From the NCBI GenBank assembly GCA_002402315.1, contig DHFP01000261.1:1-20540 (forward strand): 20,540 nucleotides of DNA. The letters run 5' to 3'. Below the pieces are notes generated by a model. The model ran no database searches, had not been told where the DNA came from, and saw only the letters and a program-made list of their open reading frames with translations. Origin of the DNA: Clostridiales bacterium UBA4821. GTDB lineage: Bacteria; Bacillota; Clostridia; Acetivibrionales; UBA4821. How positions within the stretch are numbered: the stretch's first letter is position 1; each line of letters starts with the position of its first letter. The translations under genes were made by a program, and so were the position numbers. This document shows positions 1 to 6,922 of this stretch, one piece after another.

Positions 1-46
1 TTTTTCAAGGTTCATGTGGGGGAAAATATTTTTTAGAGTTCTTTAA

Positions 47-63
47 AGCTTGCTATGCAAGCT
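47..63 (-). terminator. Weak hairpin, possible terminator of the STAS/CheA-like unit
   Basis: A perfect 7-bp inverted repeat (AGCTTGC and GCAAGCT) with a 3-nt loop lies 84 bp past the CheA-like stop. On the minus strand it is followed by TTTAAAG rather than a clean U-run, so termination would be weak. It may be only a chance palindrome. Confidence 0.25.
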
Positions 64-88
64 AACTTCATCACATCGCAAATAACTC

Positions 89-117
89 AAGTTATAAAAT
101 AAGTTATAAAATAAGTT
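89..117. repeat. Short tandem repeat, 12-bp unit
   Basis: The unit AAGTTATAAAAT occurs twice in perfect tandem (89-100 and 101-112), followed by a partial third copy, AAGTT. It lies in the 3' flank of the CheA-like gene. No function is evident, and slippage in AT-rich DNA is the simplest origin. Confidence 0.8.
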
Positions 118-147
118 GTTTCTAATTTGTTCAGGGGATATTAAGTT

Positions 148-981
148 CTACTTGTAACTGGAGCTAATACTATTCCTTAACGTTGATAACTGCTCCAGTA
201 ACTCATCGGCTTTTGTGTTAGCTTCTTCTGCGGCAGCTTTAATCTCAGTTATATCTATTTCTTTTTTATTAGTAGCTATTTGTAATATTTTTGAATGATT
301 TACCAACATCTCATTTACTAAGTCAATTAAATTATTAAGCTTATTGTTGTCTATTCTGACAGAGTTCATCTCTTTGAACTTACGAACCTGCTTCTGCTGC
401 TCTATTATTGACTCAAGCTTATTTGGCATTACCTTACCTTCATCAATAAGAATCTCTCCGAGTTTCTTTTGTACCTCCAATGCTTTCTTAATTTCATCCT
501 CAGTTATTAATCCTTTATCTATAAGAATTTCACCTAATTTTTTCTGAACTCCTAATGCATTTTTAATTTCCTCTTCGGTTATTAGTCCTTTTTCAACAAG
601 TACTTCCCCTATTCTATTTTCCATCATAGTCTCGGTAGAATATAATAAATAATTCTCATCGTATTCATGGATTTTAATACTGTTACCCTCCCTAATCAGG
701 GCAAAAATATATTCAAAGTCTTCTTTTGTTGCTTTTGTCTTAATAACAATGGTCCAGGATAAGTAGAAATCTTTTGATTCCAGTTCTAAAATATTCGGCA
801 ATTTACTTACATTTGTATTTGCTTCAATAATATCTCCAAAATCATACAATTTAAAGATGAGCATAAGAGGGTCAATACCTGTATTTATTATATCTGTTCT
901 AAAACTTAAACTTATTTTGAATATTTTATAATTCTTTTTACTTTTGTTATTAGATATTAATTCATTTATGTTTTCTCCCAT
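148..981 (-). CDS. CheA-like protein without HPt, ATPase and CheW-like domains
   Basis: This 277-residue protein resembles an inner slice of chemotaxis histidine kinase CheA. Residues about 18-106 look like the alpha/beta segment that follows the HPt domain in some CheA proteins (key stretch DPLMLIFKL and later YLSW). Residues 123-197 are three 25-residue repeats. Residues about 207-270 match the first helix (VRIDNNKLNNLIDLVNEML) and second helix of the CheA P3 dimerisation domain. The protein stops where CheA would continue into its ATPase, and it has no phosphoacceptor histidine domain, no N/G boxes and no CheW-like domain, so it should be catalytically inactive. A good GGGAGG ribosome binding site precedes the ATG. 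It follows the STAS gene by 39 bp, probably in one transcript. It could be a dimeric scaffold or a decayed kinase; the clean domain boundary and intact frame favour a retained protein. Confidence 0.75.
   Translation of the reverse strand: MGENINELISNNKSKKNYKIFKISLSFRTDIINTGIDPLMLIFKLYDFGDIIEANTNVSKLPNILELESKDFYLSWTIVIKTKATKEDFEYIFALIREGNSIKIHEYDENYLLYSTETMMENRIGEVLVEKGLITEEEIKNALGVQKKLGEILIDKGLITEDEIKKALEVQKKLGEILIDEGKVMPNKLESIIEQQKQVRKFKEMNSVRIDNNKLNNLIDLVNEMLVNHSKILQIATNKKEIDITEIKAAAEEANTKADELLEQLSTLRNSISSSYK
391..615 (-). repeat. Three 75-bp coding repeats in the CheA-like gene
   Basis: Residues 123-147, 148-172 and 173-197 are consecutive 25-residue units of the form (R/K)(L/I)GE(I/V)L(I/V)(D/E)(K/E)G...QK. 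The first two are nearly identical in protein (GLITE(E/D)EIK core), and the third is more diverged (GKVMPNKLE). Each unit looks like a helix-turn-helix hairpin of the kind found in CheA linkers and in the N-terminal region of type II secretion/pilus ATPases. Confidence 0.85.
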
Positions 982-1020
982 TGTACTGCCTCCCTAGAAA
1001 ATTTCTTACAATACATTAAC

Positions 1021-1308
1021 TTATTCATCTTCCAGTATTTCAAGTAAACCTGTAATCTCTAAAATTTTTCGAAAAATATTACTGGCATCAATTAATGAAA
1101 AAGGCTTTGATTTTGCAATACAGAGTTTCTGTGCAGAAAGTATTAATTGAAAACCTAGTGCATCTAATTCTTCAACTATGCTTCCATCCAGAGTAACTAC
1201 ATCATTTTTCTCAATATAATTAATTAGCTCTATTTTTAAACTTTCTAATGTAGTAGCATTTACTTTTTCAGGTAAAATGTATATGCTGTCTTCAAGAATG
1301 GTACTCAT
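1021..1308 (-). CDS. STAS-domain protein (anti-anti-sigma/chemotaxis type)
   Basis: This 95-residue protein is a single STAS domain. It has an N-terminal strand, a helix at about 18-33, then strand VVTLDGS (37-43) and the loop LDALGFQL (48-55), where family members carry D(S/T)(S/A)G. In SpoIIAA-type proteins the residue after the Asp is the serine phosphorylated by an anti-sigma kinase, and chemotaxis STAS proteins usually have Thr there. Here D49 is kept but the next residue is A50, so the usual phosphoswitch is absent. STAS genes are often found next to cheA in chemotaxis clusters, which fits the CheA-like gene 39 bp downstream. A strong GAGGTGA ribosome binding site sits just before the ATG. 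The role is probably protein-protein docking with its neighbour; direct control of a sigma factor is possible, but no kinase or sigma gene is nearby. Confidence 0.8.
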   Translation of the reverse strand: MSTILEDSIYILPEKVNATTLESLKIELINYIEKNDVVTLDGSIVEELDALGFQLILSAQKLCIAKSKPFSLIDASNIFRKILEITGLLEILEDE

Positions 1309-1414
1309 TAAATCACCTCAAAAGAATATTTATGAAAACATGTTAAATTTTTACTATTATCATGTATAAGATTAAGACATTATTCTGACTTATACTTTGA
1401 TTATCCTATATTTT

Positions 1415-1443
1415 ATTATACATATTGATAAATGTTAAATCAA
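1415..1443 (-). promoter_or_regulatory. Sigma-A promoter for the STAS/CheA-like unit
   Basis: Read on the minus strand, TTGATT (1443-1438), a 17-bp spacer and a perfect TATAAT (1420-1415) form a strong sigma-A type promoter. The start of transcription would be near 1408, leaving a leader of about 100 nt before the STAS ATG. The leader contains a loose 7-bp inverted repeat (1364-1370 with 1389-1395). This promoter interlocks with the rqcH promoter on the other strand. Confidence 0.65.
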
Positions 1444-1453
1444 GCATTATACT
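1425..1453 (+). promoter_or_regulatory. Sigma-A promoter for rqcH
   Basis: TTGATA (1425-1430), a 17-bp spacer and TATACT (1448-1453) precede rqcH, giving a predicted leader of about 32 nt. Its -35 box lies inside the spacer of the opposing STAS promoter, and the STAS -35 box lies inside its own spacer. Confidence 0.65.
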
Positions 1454-1491
1454 AAGGAATGATGAAATAATAGATTTTAAAAGGTGATGGT

Positions 1492-3282
1492 ATGCCATTT
1501 GATGGAATTGTAATGAGGGCAGTTTCGCACGAGTTGTCCGGGTTTATTATCGGTGGAAGAATTGAGAAAATATATCAACCACAAAAAGAGGAAATTGTAA
1601 TCCAGATACATAATGCTGGAAAAAAGTTCAGACTGCTGTTATCTGCAAACGCTAGTAATGCGAGAGTCCACATTACTCAGGCTTTATATGATAATCCCTC
1701 TACCCCTCCGAACTTTTGCATTCTGCTGAGAAAATATCTATCAGGTGGAAGGATTACATGTTTATCACAACCAGGTCTGGAAAGAATACTGGAGTTTAAT
1801 ATTGAAAGTGCAAATGAAATTGGCGATATTACACTAAAAACATTGGTTATTGAGGTCATGGGTAAGCACAGTAACATTATCCTTCTAAATTGCGGCAGAA
1901 AAATAATTGATGCAATTAAGCACATTGATTTTTCAACCAGCCGTCTTAGGGAAGTACTACCCGGAAGGGATTATGATTATCCTCAAACCCAGGAAAAGCT
2001 TGACCCTTTAACAATTTCTCCAAATGAAATTACTTTAAAATTAGGTCAAATTAATGATATTAGAGAACTAGAGAAAAAACTTGTGGCTGCTTTCACGGGA
2101 ATCAGTCCATTCTTTTCATCGCATGCAGCCATCACAATCAGTGATAGTTTAATACCAAATGAAAATTTAGATAAAGACAATGTCATGTTAGCTAGTAAAG
2201 CACTCTTTGACTTATTCCAAAAAATTAAACTTAACCGGTTTAATCCATATATAATAACTGATAATGAAAGCAAACCTATAGAATATCACTCTTTATGGAT
2301 TATCAAAGATAAAAAAGACCAAGACCAAGTTCAAAACCAATATTCAGGTGATTGTTGTAATATGTGCTTTTTAAATTCAGTTAGTCGTGCAATAGATTTA
2401 TACTATATTCAAAAGAGTACCTCAAGCAGATTCAATCAAAGAAAAACTGAGCTAATGAAAGCAATCGTTCAGAATCTGGAAAAGTGTAATAAAAAAATTT
2501 GTATACAGCAGGAAAAATTAGATCTTGTGTCTGATAGGGAAAACCTTAAGATATACGGCGAACTGCTTACTGCCAACCTGTATAGAATTCAGGAAGAAGT
2601 TAGTGAAATACGCGTTGACAATTACTATAGTGACTCAAATGAAGAGATAACCATAAATCTTGACTCAAGTATTAGTCCATCGAAAAATGCACAAAGGTAT
2701 TTCAAAAAATACAATAAGGCCAGGAGTACCTTTAAAGCTGCAAGTTCCCAACTACAACAATTATTAGATGAACGCAGCTATCTCGAATCCATTTTAAATG
2801 AACTGGAATTAAGCGAAGATGAGAGTAACCTTGAGGAAATCAAAAGTGAACTTATTAATGAAGGAATATTAAAAACTATAGGTAAATCTAAGATTAGCAA
2901 TATTCCTTCTGAACCACTTAGTTTTACATCATCCGATGGCTATAAAATATTGGCCGGTAAAAATAATAGGCAGAATGACAGGCTAACGCTCAAGGTAGCT
3001 CAAAATACTGATGTATGGATGCATACAAGGAATATCCCGGGCACACATGTTATTATCAGATCTGAAAAAATGAATGTATCAGATAATACGTTAACTGAGG
3101 CGGCCATGATTGCTGCATACTTTAGTAAAGCCCGGCAATCCTCCAACGTGCCGGTAGATTATACTCTTGTCAGGCATGTAAAAAAGCCTAGCGGTTCAAA
3201 ACCAGGCTTTGTAATATATGATAACTTTAAGACTATAAATGTAACTCCTGATAAGGAGGCTATAGAAAAGATGCGTCATTAA
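1492..3282 (+). CDS. rqcH: RqcH, ribosome quality control alanine-tailing factor (NFACT family)
   Basis: RqcH binds stalled 50S subunits carrying peptidyl-tRNA and recruits tRNA-Ala to add C-terminal alanine tails that mark the chain for proteolysis. Older annotations call this family fibronectin-binding protein FbpA. The 596-residue length is normal. The start MPFDGIVMRAV and the motif GGRIEKIYQP (21-30) are typical of the NFACT-N domain. Residues about 300-440 are charged helices fitting the long coiled coil. The C-terminal NFACT-R domain has DVWMHTR (507-513) and PGTHVII. The conserved Asp97-Arg98 pair needed for tailing in Bacillus subtilis RqcH appears here as E97-R98. An AGGTGA ribosome binding site precedes the ATG. 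It is the only rightward gene in the window and converges on thiN. Confidence 0.93.
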   Translation: MPFDGIVMRAVSHELSGFIIGGRIEKIYQPQKEEIVIQIHNAGKKFRLLLSANASNARVHITQALYDNPSTPPNFCILLRKYLSGGRITCLSQPGLERILEFNIESANEIGDITLKTLVIEVMGKHSNIILLNCGRKIIDAIKHIDFSTSRLREVLPGRDYDYPQTQEKLDPLTISPNEITLKLGQINDIRELEKKLVAAFTGISPFFSSHAAITISDSLIPNENLDKDNVMLASKALFDLFQKIKLNRFNPYIITDNESKPIEYHSLWIIKDKKDQDQVQNQYSGDCCNMCFLNSVSRAIDLYYIQKSTSSRFNQRKTELMKAIVQNLEKCNKKICIQQEKLDLVSDRENLKIYGELLTANLYRIQEEVSEIRVDNYYSDSNEEITINLDSSISPSKNAQRYFKKYNKARSTFKAASSQLQQLLDERSYLESILNELELSEDESNLEEIKSELINEGILKTIGKSKISNIPSEPLSFTSSDGYKILAGKNNRQNDRLTLKVAQNTDVWMHTRNIPGTHVIIRSEKMNVSDNTLTEAAMIAAYFSKARQSSNVPVDYTLVRHVKKPSGSKPGFVIYDNFKTINVTPDKEAIEKMRH

Positions 3283-3283
3283 C

Positions 3284-3420
3284 TACAAGTACTGAGTGCT
3301 AAGCTCTATAGCTGGCTCAAAGATGTCCGTGCTGAGTAAAAACACAAAAGATTTTTATCTCAGGACTCAGCACTCAGGACTGACCTCAGTGGCTTTGCTC
3401 CAGCGTTAAGGACTGTCTTT
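3284..3420. repeat. Imperfect fold-back repeat between convergent rqcH and thiN
   Basis: The gap between the convergent genes is full of inverted and direct repeats. CTGAGTGCT (3292-3300) pairs with AGCACTCAG (3369-3377), and GTGCTGAGT (3329-3337) pairs with ACTCAGCAC (3365-3373), with AAAAA (3338-3342) and TTTTT (3352-3356) extending the inner stem. Three heptamers of form CTCAG(G/C)A run in tandem at 3359-3379. A matching CTGG..CAAAG stretch occurs in each half in opposite orientation. No clean U-run follows either stem, so this looks like a dispersed fold-back element that may or may not also terminate transcription. Confidence 0.6.
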
Positions 3421-3422
3421 TT

Positions 3423-4058
3423 CTAGTCCCAGGATTTAATCACGAGAAGCATTCCATCTCTAATTACAATTTCTGCCTGGGAGGAAGTCATTTCATTACT
3501 TACGCCTTTAGGCTTATCGTAGCACAACTCACCGTCTTCCAGCACATATTTCAACCCCTTGGTAAATATGCCTGTTACTTTTGGAGTTATTGACAGCAAT
3601 GAAATTTTATCTCCCTTATTTCCGTATAATCTTATGTACCTGTCAATTACATTTATTTCATTATTGCTATCTATAATTTTTCCTCTGATCCCCCTTTTCA
3701 TTAACCATATAAGAAGAGATATATTAGCAAAGGTATGATCAAATCTACACCCGGTGCATCCTACTAACACTATTTCTTTCGCACCTTTATCAACAGCATA
3801 CTCGACAGCCAACTGAGTATCAGTTTCATCTTTCTCACAAGGGTATGTTATAATCTCTACTTTTTTATCCTCAAAGTAATTAAGCAGCTCTTTACTGACA
3901 GAATCTATATCACCAATCAAGAGATTTGGTGTTAACCCCATACTATATGCATGCCTTGCACCACCATCTGCACATATAAGCATATCAGCCTCAGATACCA
4001 TAGATTTAATATATTCATGGTCTACTGCTACTCCATTAGATAATATAATGGCTATCAA
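3423..4058 (-). CDS. thiN: Thiamine pyrophosphokinase
   Basis: ThiN transfers pyrophosphate from ATP to thiamine, making the cofactor thiamine pyrophosphate in one step. At 211 residues it has the usual length. Family motifs are clear: CADGGA (29-34), GDIDS (49-53), the KDETDTQ signature (76-82) and G(C)RFDHT (103-109), which form the nucleotide and metal site, followed by the C-terminal beta domain with SNEM near residue 189. The start is TTG, overlapping the rsgA stop in the sequence TTGA, with GAGAGG about 8 nt upstream. The protein begins MIAIILSNG, just where family members begin. It is the last gene of the def-to-thiN run. No TPP riboswitch is seen, as expected for an internal operon gene. 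Confidence 0.92.
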   Translation of the reverse strand: MIAIILSNGVAVDHEYIKSMVSEADMLICADGGARHAYSMGLTPNLLIGDIDSVSKELLNYFEDKKVEIITYPCEKDETDTQLAVEYAVDKGAKEIVLVGCTGCRFDHTFANISLLIWLMKRGIRGKIIDSNNEINVIDRYIRLYGNKGDKISLLSITPKVTGIFTKGLKYVLEDGELCYDKPKGVSNEMTSSQAEIVIRDGMLLVIKSWD

Positions 4059-4939
4059 ATTTTATACCTCTCTTTTTCTTTTAATTGTTTGTACAACTTT
4101 TTATACCTTTCATACCTGCCGGAATCAATACATTGGTTTTCTACGGCAGATTTGACAGCACATGAAGGTTCAGAGATATGGCTGCACCCAGCAAAACGGC
4201 AATTTTTATAGTAATCTCTAAACTCAGGATAGTAGTCTCCTAAGCTAATGCTTGCAATTTCATCTATGCTGAATGATGAAAAACCAGGAGTATCTGCCAG
4301 AAAACCACCCTCCTCAACTTCAAATAGCTCAACATGCCTGGTAGTATGTTTTCCACGCTCAATCTTATCACTTAAGCTGCCTATCAGTACTCTCTCATCC
4401 GGGTAAAGCTTTTTAACTATAGTAGATTTTCCTACTCCTGATGGTCCTGCTAGAATGGAGAGTTTGCCGCCTATTAGAGACATTAGATTTTCAATTCCGA
4501 ATCCTTCAGATGCAGACACGTAAATAACCACGAGACCAGCCTTTGAATAGTATCTGAACATATTTATCAGACTCTGTTCAGTATCTAAGTCAATTTTATT
4601 AATACAAATTATGGGTCTTATATCTAGTGAAATAGATTTTATTATCATTTTATCAAGCAGTAATAAATCAGGATCCGGAGATTTTACAGCAAAAGTTAGG
4701 ATTACCTGATCGACATTCGCAACTGGAGGCCTGATTAATAATGATTTTCTAGGAAAAATCTTTTCGATAACACCCTCTTTTAAAGCTTCATTAACTATTG
4801 AAAAATTAACCCTATCTCCTACTATAGGAACTACTTTTTCTTTCCTAAATATACCTCTGGGCTTACACTCAAAAATTTCTGAATTTGATTTTACATAATA
4901 AAACCCTCCTATGCCCTTTAGTATTAAGCCTTCGTGCAT
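4055..4939 (-). CDS. rsgA: Ribosome small-subunit GTPase RsgA
   Basis: RsgA (YloQ/YjeQ) is a GTPase that checks late assembly of the 30S subunit. The 294-residue protein has an N-terminal OB-fold (about 1-70), then a circularly permuted GTPase with motifs in the order NKID (G4, 114-117), SAS (G5, 142-144), GPSGVGKST (G1, 165-173), KHTTRH (G2 region, 197-202) and DTPG (G3, 216-219). A C-terminal zinc site is formed by C247, C252, H254 and C260. The ATG overlaps the prkC stop by one base, with GGGGAGG inside the end of prkC as ribosome binding site, and the end overlaps thiN by four bases, so translation is probably coupled. In Bacillus RsgA is a known PrkC substrate, which suits its place next to prkC. 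Confidence 0.95.
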   Translation of the reverse strand: MHEGLILKGIGGFYYVKSNSEIFECKPRGIFRKEKVVPIVGDRVNFSIVNEALKEGVIEKIFPRKSLLIRPPVANVDQVILTFAVKSPDPDLLLLDKMIIKSISLDIRPIICINKIDLDTEQSLINMFRYYSKAGLVVIYVSASEGFGIENLMSLIGGKLSILAGPSGVGKSTIVKKLYPDERVLIGSLSDKIERGKHTTRHVELFEVEEGGFLADTPGFSSFSIDEIASISLGDYYPEFRDYYKNCRFAGCSHISEPSCAVKSAVENQCIDSGRYERYKKLYKQLKEKERYKI

Positions 4940-6888
4940 TACTGCTCCTCCCCATCAAAATCAATAACCATCTCTGAATTCAGGTCATCATCAATATAGA
5001 CTCTAATAATTGCACTTCCCTTTCCACTTACACGGATATCAATTAAACCATCAGCTGATGTATGATTATGTTGGTATGCTGTTCTATGGCCAGTAATATC
5101 TTCTATGATTACCTTTACTTCAAAAGAGCCTATCTTGCTAATACTGCTCAGGTCTATAGGAATGCTTTTTGTTGCTTTTTCGACTGTAGAACTTTCTTTA
5201 TAGCTGTTAACGACAATATCTATTTTAGAAAAATTGTCAACTTCACTTTCCGATACCAGGCTTTGGCTCAAGACAACACCATATGGTTTATCACTGTCTG
5301 ATGAATAGTTAACCTCACCCAAAACTAGTTTGTTTTGACTAACTAAATTCCTAGCCTGACTTTCCGTAATGCCTATCAGGTTCGGAACTTTTGCCTTAGG
5401 TGAAAGTCCATTACTAATAAATACTTCAATCTGCGAATTTTTAGCTATTAAGGAGTACGGAGCCGGATTTTGTCTTATTGCATAATCCTGCGGCATTTCG
5501 GAACTATGCTCATATATTGTTTTAATTTGCAAACCATATTTTTGTAGTTCGTATTGGGCATCCTTGGTTGACATACTGGTTAAGTCCGGTACCTTTACCA
5601 TTTCTTGTCCATCACTAACAACAACCTTAATTTCACCTGGTGACTTTATTTTCATATCTGCATCTGGCGTTTGTGCTATTATGTTTCCCTTTGGTGTCTT
5701 TTCATCAAATCTTGTTTCGGTTTTCAACGTAATTCCATTTTGTCTAAGGATTTCACGTGCATCATCAACCTGCATACCTATTAAATTGGGCGTTTTTATT
5801 TCAATTGTCTTATTAGTTATTTTTGAATAAATAAAATAACTTGCAGCAAATGTAATTAACGCTATTATGACTAATGAAGTAACTAGCGCTGCTATGACCG
5901 TAGCACGATCACTTTTCTTTTTAACTGCCATATCTTCTGATTCTCCTTGTATTAACCCTTTATTGTTTTCTGATTTTATTCTAGAATTTCTCATTTCACT
6001 TGAAATAGGTATCCGCTGCGTAGGTTGGTCATCAAAATTATTATTGACTATTTTAACAAAGTCACCGTTAGGTTCTTTCAACGCAATATTTAAATCCGCC
6101 AACATTTCAGAGGCTGATTGGTACCTGTTTGCCTGATTTTTTTGGACAGCCTTTAAAATAATATTGTTTATACTTAAAGGTATGTTAGGTGATATTTCTA
6201 TAGGAGGCTGAATTTCATCTTCTAAATGTTTTAATGCAATTGTTACAGGTGATTCAGCATCAAAAGGTACTGTACCTGTCAGCATTTCATATAGAACTAT
6301 ACCTAGTGAATACAGATCCGATTTTTCATCTGTATAACCGCCACGGGCTTGTTCCGGGGAAAAATAATGAACTGAACCAATTGTATTTCCTGTCATGGTC
6401 AGCGTTGAAGAAGATGCCGCCCTGGCTATTCCAAAATCTGTTACCTTTGCAATCAGCTCTTTTGTTATGATTATATTATGAGGTTTTATGTCCCGGTGAA
6501 CAATGTGGTTTTTATGCGCATGTTCGAGAGCTGAACAGATCTGAATAGCAATATTTACAGCTGTCCTCCACGGTAAAGCTCCTTTTTCAGTTATATACTC
6601 TTTTAAGGTCTTACCATCAACATATTCCATAACTATATAATGAATATCGTTCTCATTCCCGACATCATATATGGGCACAATATTAGGATGAGATAAGCTT
6701 GCTGCAGCCTGAGATTCAACCTTAAACCTGTTTATAAATTCGTTGTCGGTAGTAAAATCCGGGCGAAGTATTTTAATTGCCACGAACCGGTTAAGGAGCT
6801 TGCATTTTGCTTTAAATACAATTGCCATTCCTCCCCCGCCTATTTTTTGCAGTAGTTCATATCTATTACCAAGTATTTTCCCTTCCAT
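4939..6888 (-). CDS. prkC: PASTA-domain serine/threonine protein kinase PrkC
   Basis: This membrane kinase senses muropeptides or lipid II through extracellular PASTA repeats and phosphorylates translation, cell wall and spore germination targets. The 649-residue protein has a kinase domain at about 8-270: glycine loop GGGGMA (17-22), K39 in VAIKI, HRDIKPHN (131-138), DFG (151-153) and an activation loop with several Thr/Ser (160-177) ending in SPEQ. One transmembrane helix follows at about 329-353. Three PASTA repeats lie outside the cell at about 363-429, 430-496 and 498-563. Residues about 575-649 form a further beta-rich domain with an acidic end, found in some clostridial PrkC proteins. 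The GAGGTG ribosome binding site is about 11 nt from the ATG, a rather long spacing. Its phosphatase partner prpC lies 34 bp upstream. Confidence 0.95.
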   Translation of the reverse strand: MEGKILGNRYELLQKIGGGGMAIVFKAKCKLLNRFVAIKILRPDFTTDNEFINRFKVESQAAASLSHPNIVPIYDVGNENDIHYIVMEYVDGKTLKEYITEKGALPWRTAVNIAIQICSALEHAHKNHIVHRDIKPHNIIITKELIAKVTDFGIARAASSSTLTMTGNTIGSVHYFSPEQARGGYTDEKSDLYSLGIVLYEMLTGTVPFDAESPVTIALKHLEDEIQPPIEISPNIPLSINNIILKAVQKNQANRYQSASEMLADLNIALKEPNGDFVKIVNNNFDDQPTQRIPISSEMRNSRIKSENNKGLIQGESEDMAVKKKSDRATVIAALVTSLVIIALITFAASYFIYSKITNKTIEIKTPNLIGMQVDDAREILRQNGITLKTETRFDEKTPKGNIIAQTPDADMKIKSPGEIKVVVSDGQEMVKVPDLTSMSTKDAQYELQKYGLQIKTIYEHSSEMPQDYAIRQNPAPYSLIAKNSQIEVFISNGLSPKAKVPNLIGITESQARNLVSQNKLVLGEVNYSSDSDKPYGVVLSQSLVSESEVDNFSKIDIVVNSYKESSTVEKATKSIPIDLSSISKIGSFEVKVIIEDITGHRTAYQHNHTSADGLIDIRVSGKGSAIIRVYIDDDLNSEMVIDFDGEEQ

Positions 6889-6922
6889 ATAAACAATTAC
6901 ACCTCACATTAGCAGTTTAAAA

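Larger units (their letters stand above)
1..147. other. Non-coding stretch downstream of the CheA-like gene
   Basis: No convincing gene is seen in this AT-rich stretch, which holds a short hairpin and a 12-bp tandem repeat listed separately. Reading on from the CheA-like stop in the same frame gives about 34 codons unlike any CheA sequence before the next stop, so there is no visible continuation of that gene here. The window edge prevents a firm statement about what lies beyond. Confidence 0.6.

Noticed and set aside
1..147. Continuation of cheA after a frameshift or nonsense mutation
   Set aside because: The in-frame continuation shows nothing like the next CheA stretch; the other frames were not read exhaustively, and sequence beyond the window edge cannot be judged.
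3283..3422. Simple rho-independent terminator for rqcH or thiN
   Set aside because: Stems exist but have long loops and no following U-run on either strand; treated as a fold-back repeat.
4050..4100. TPP riboswitch controlling thiN
   Set aside because: thiN overlaps rsgA and has no leader of its own.
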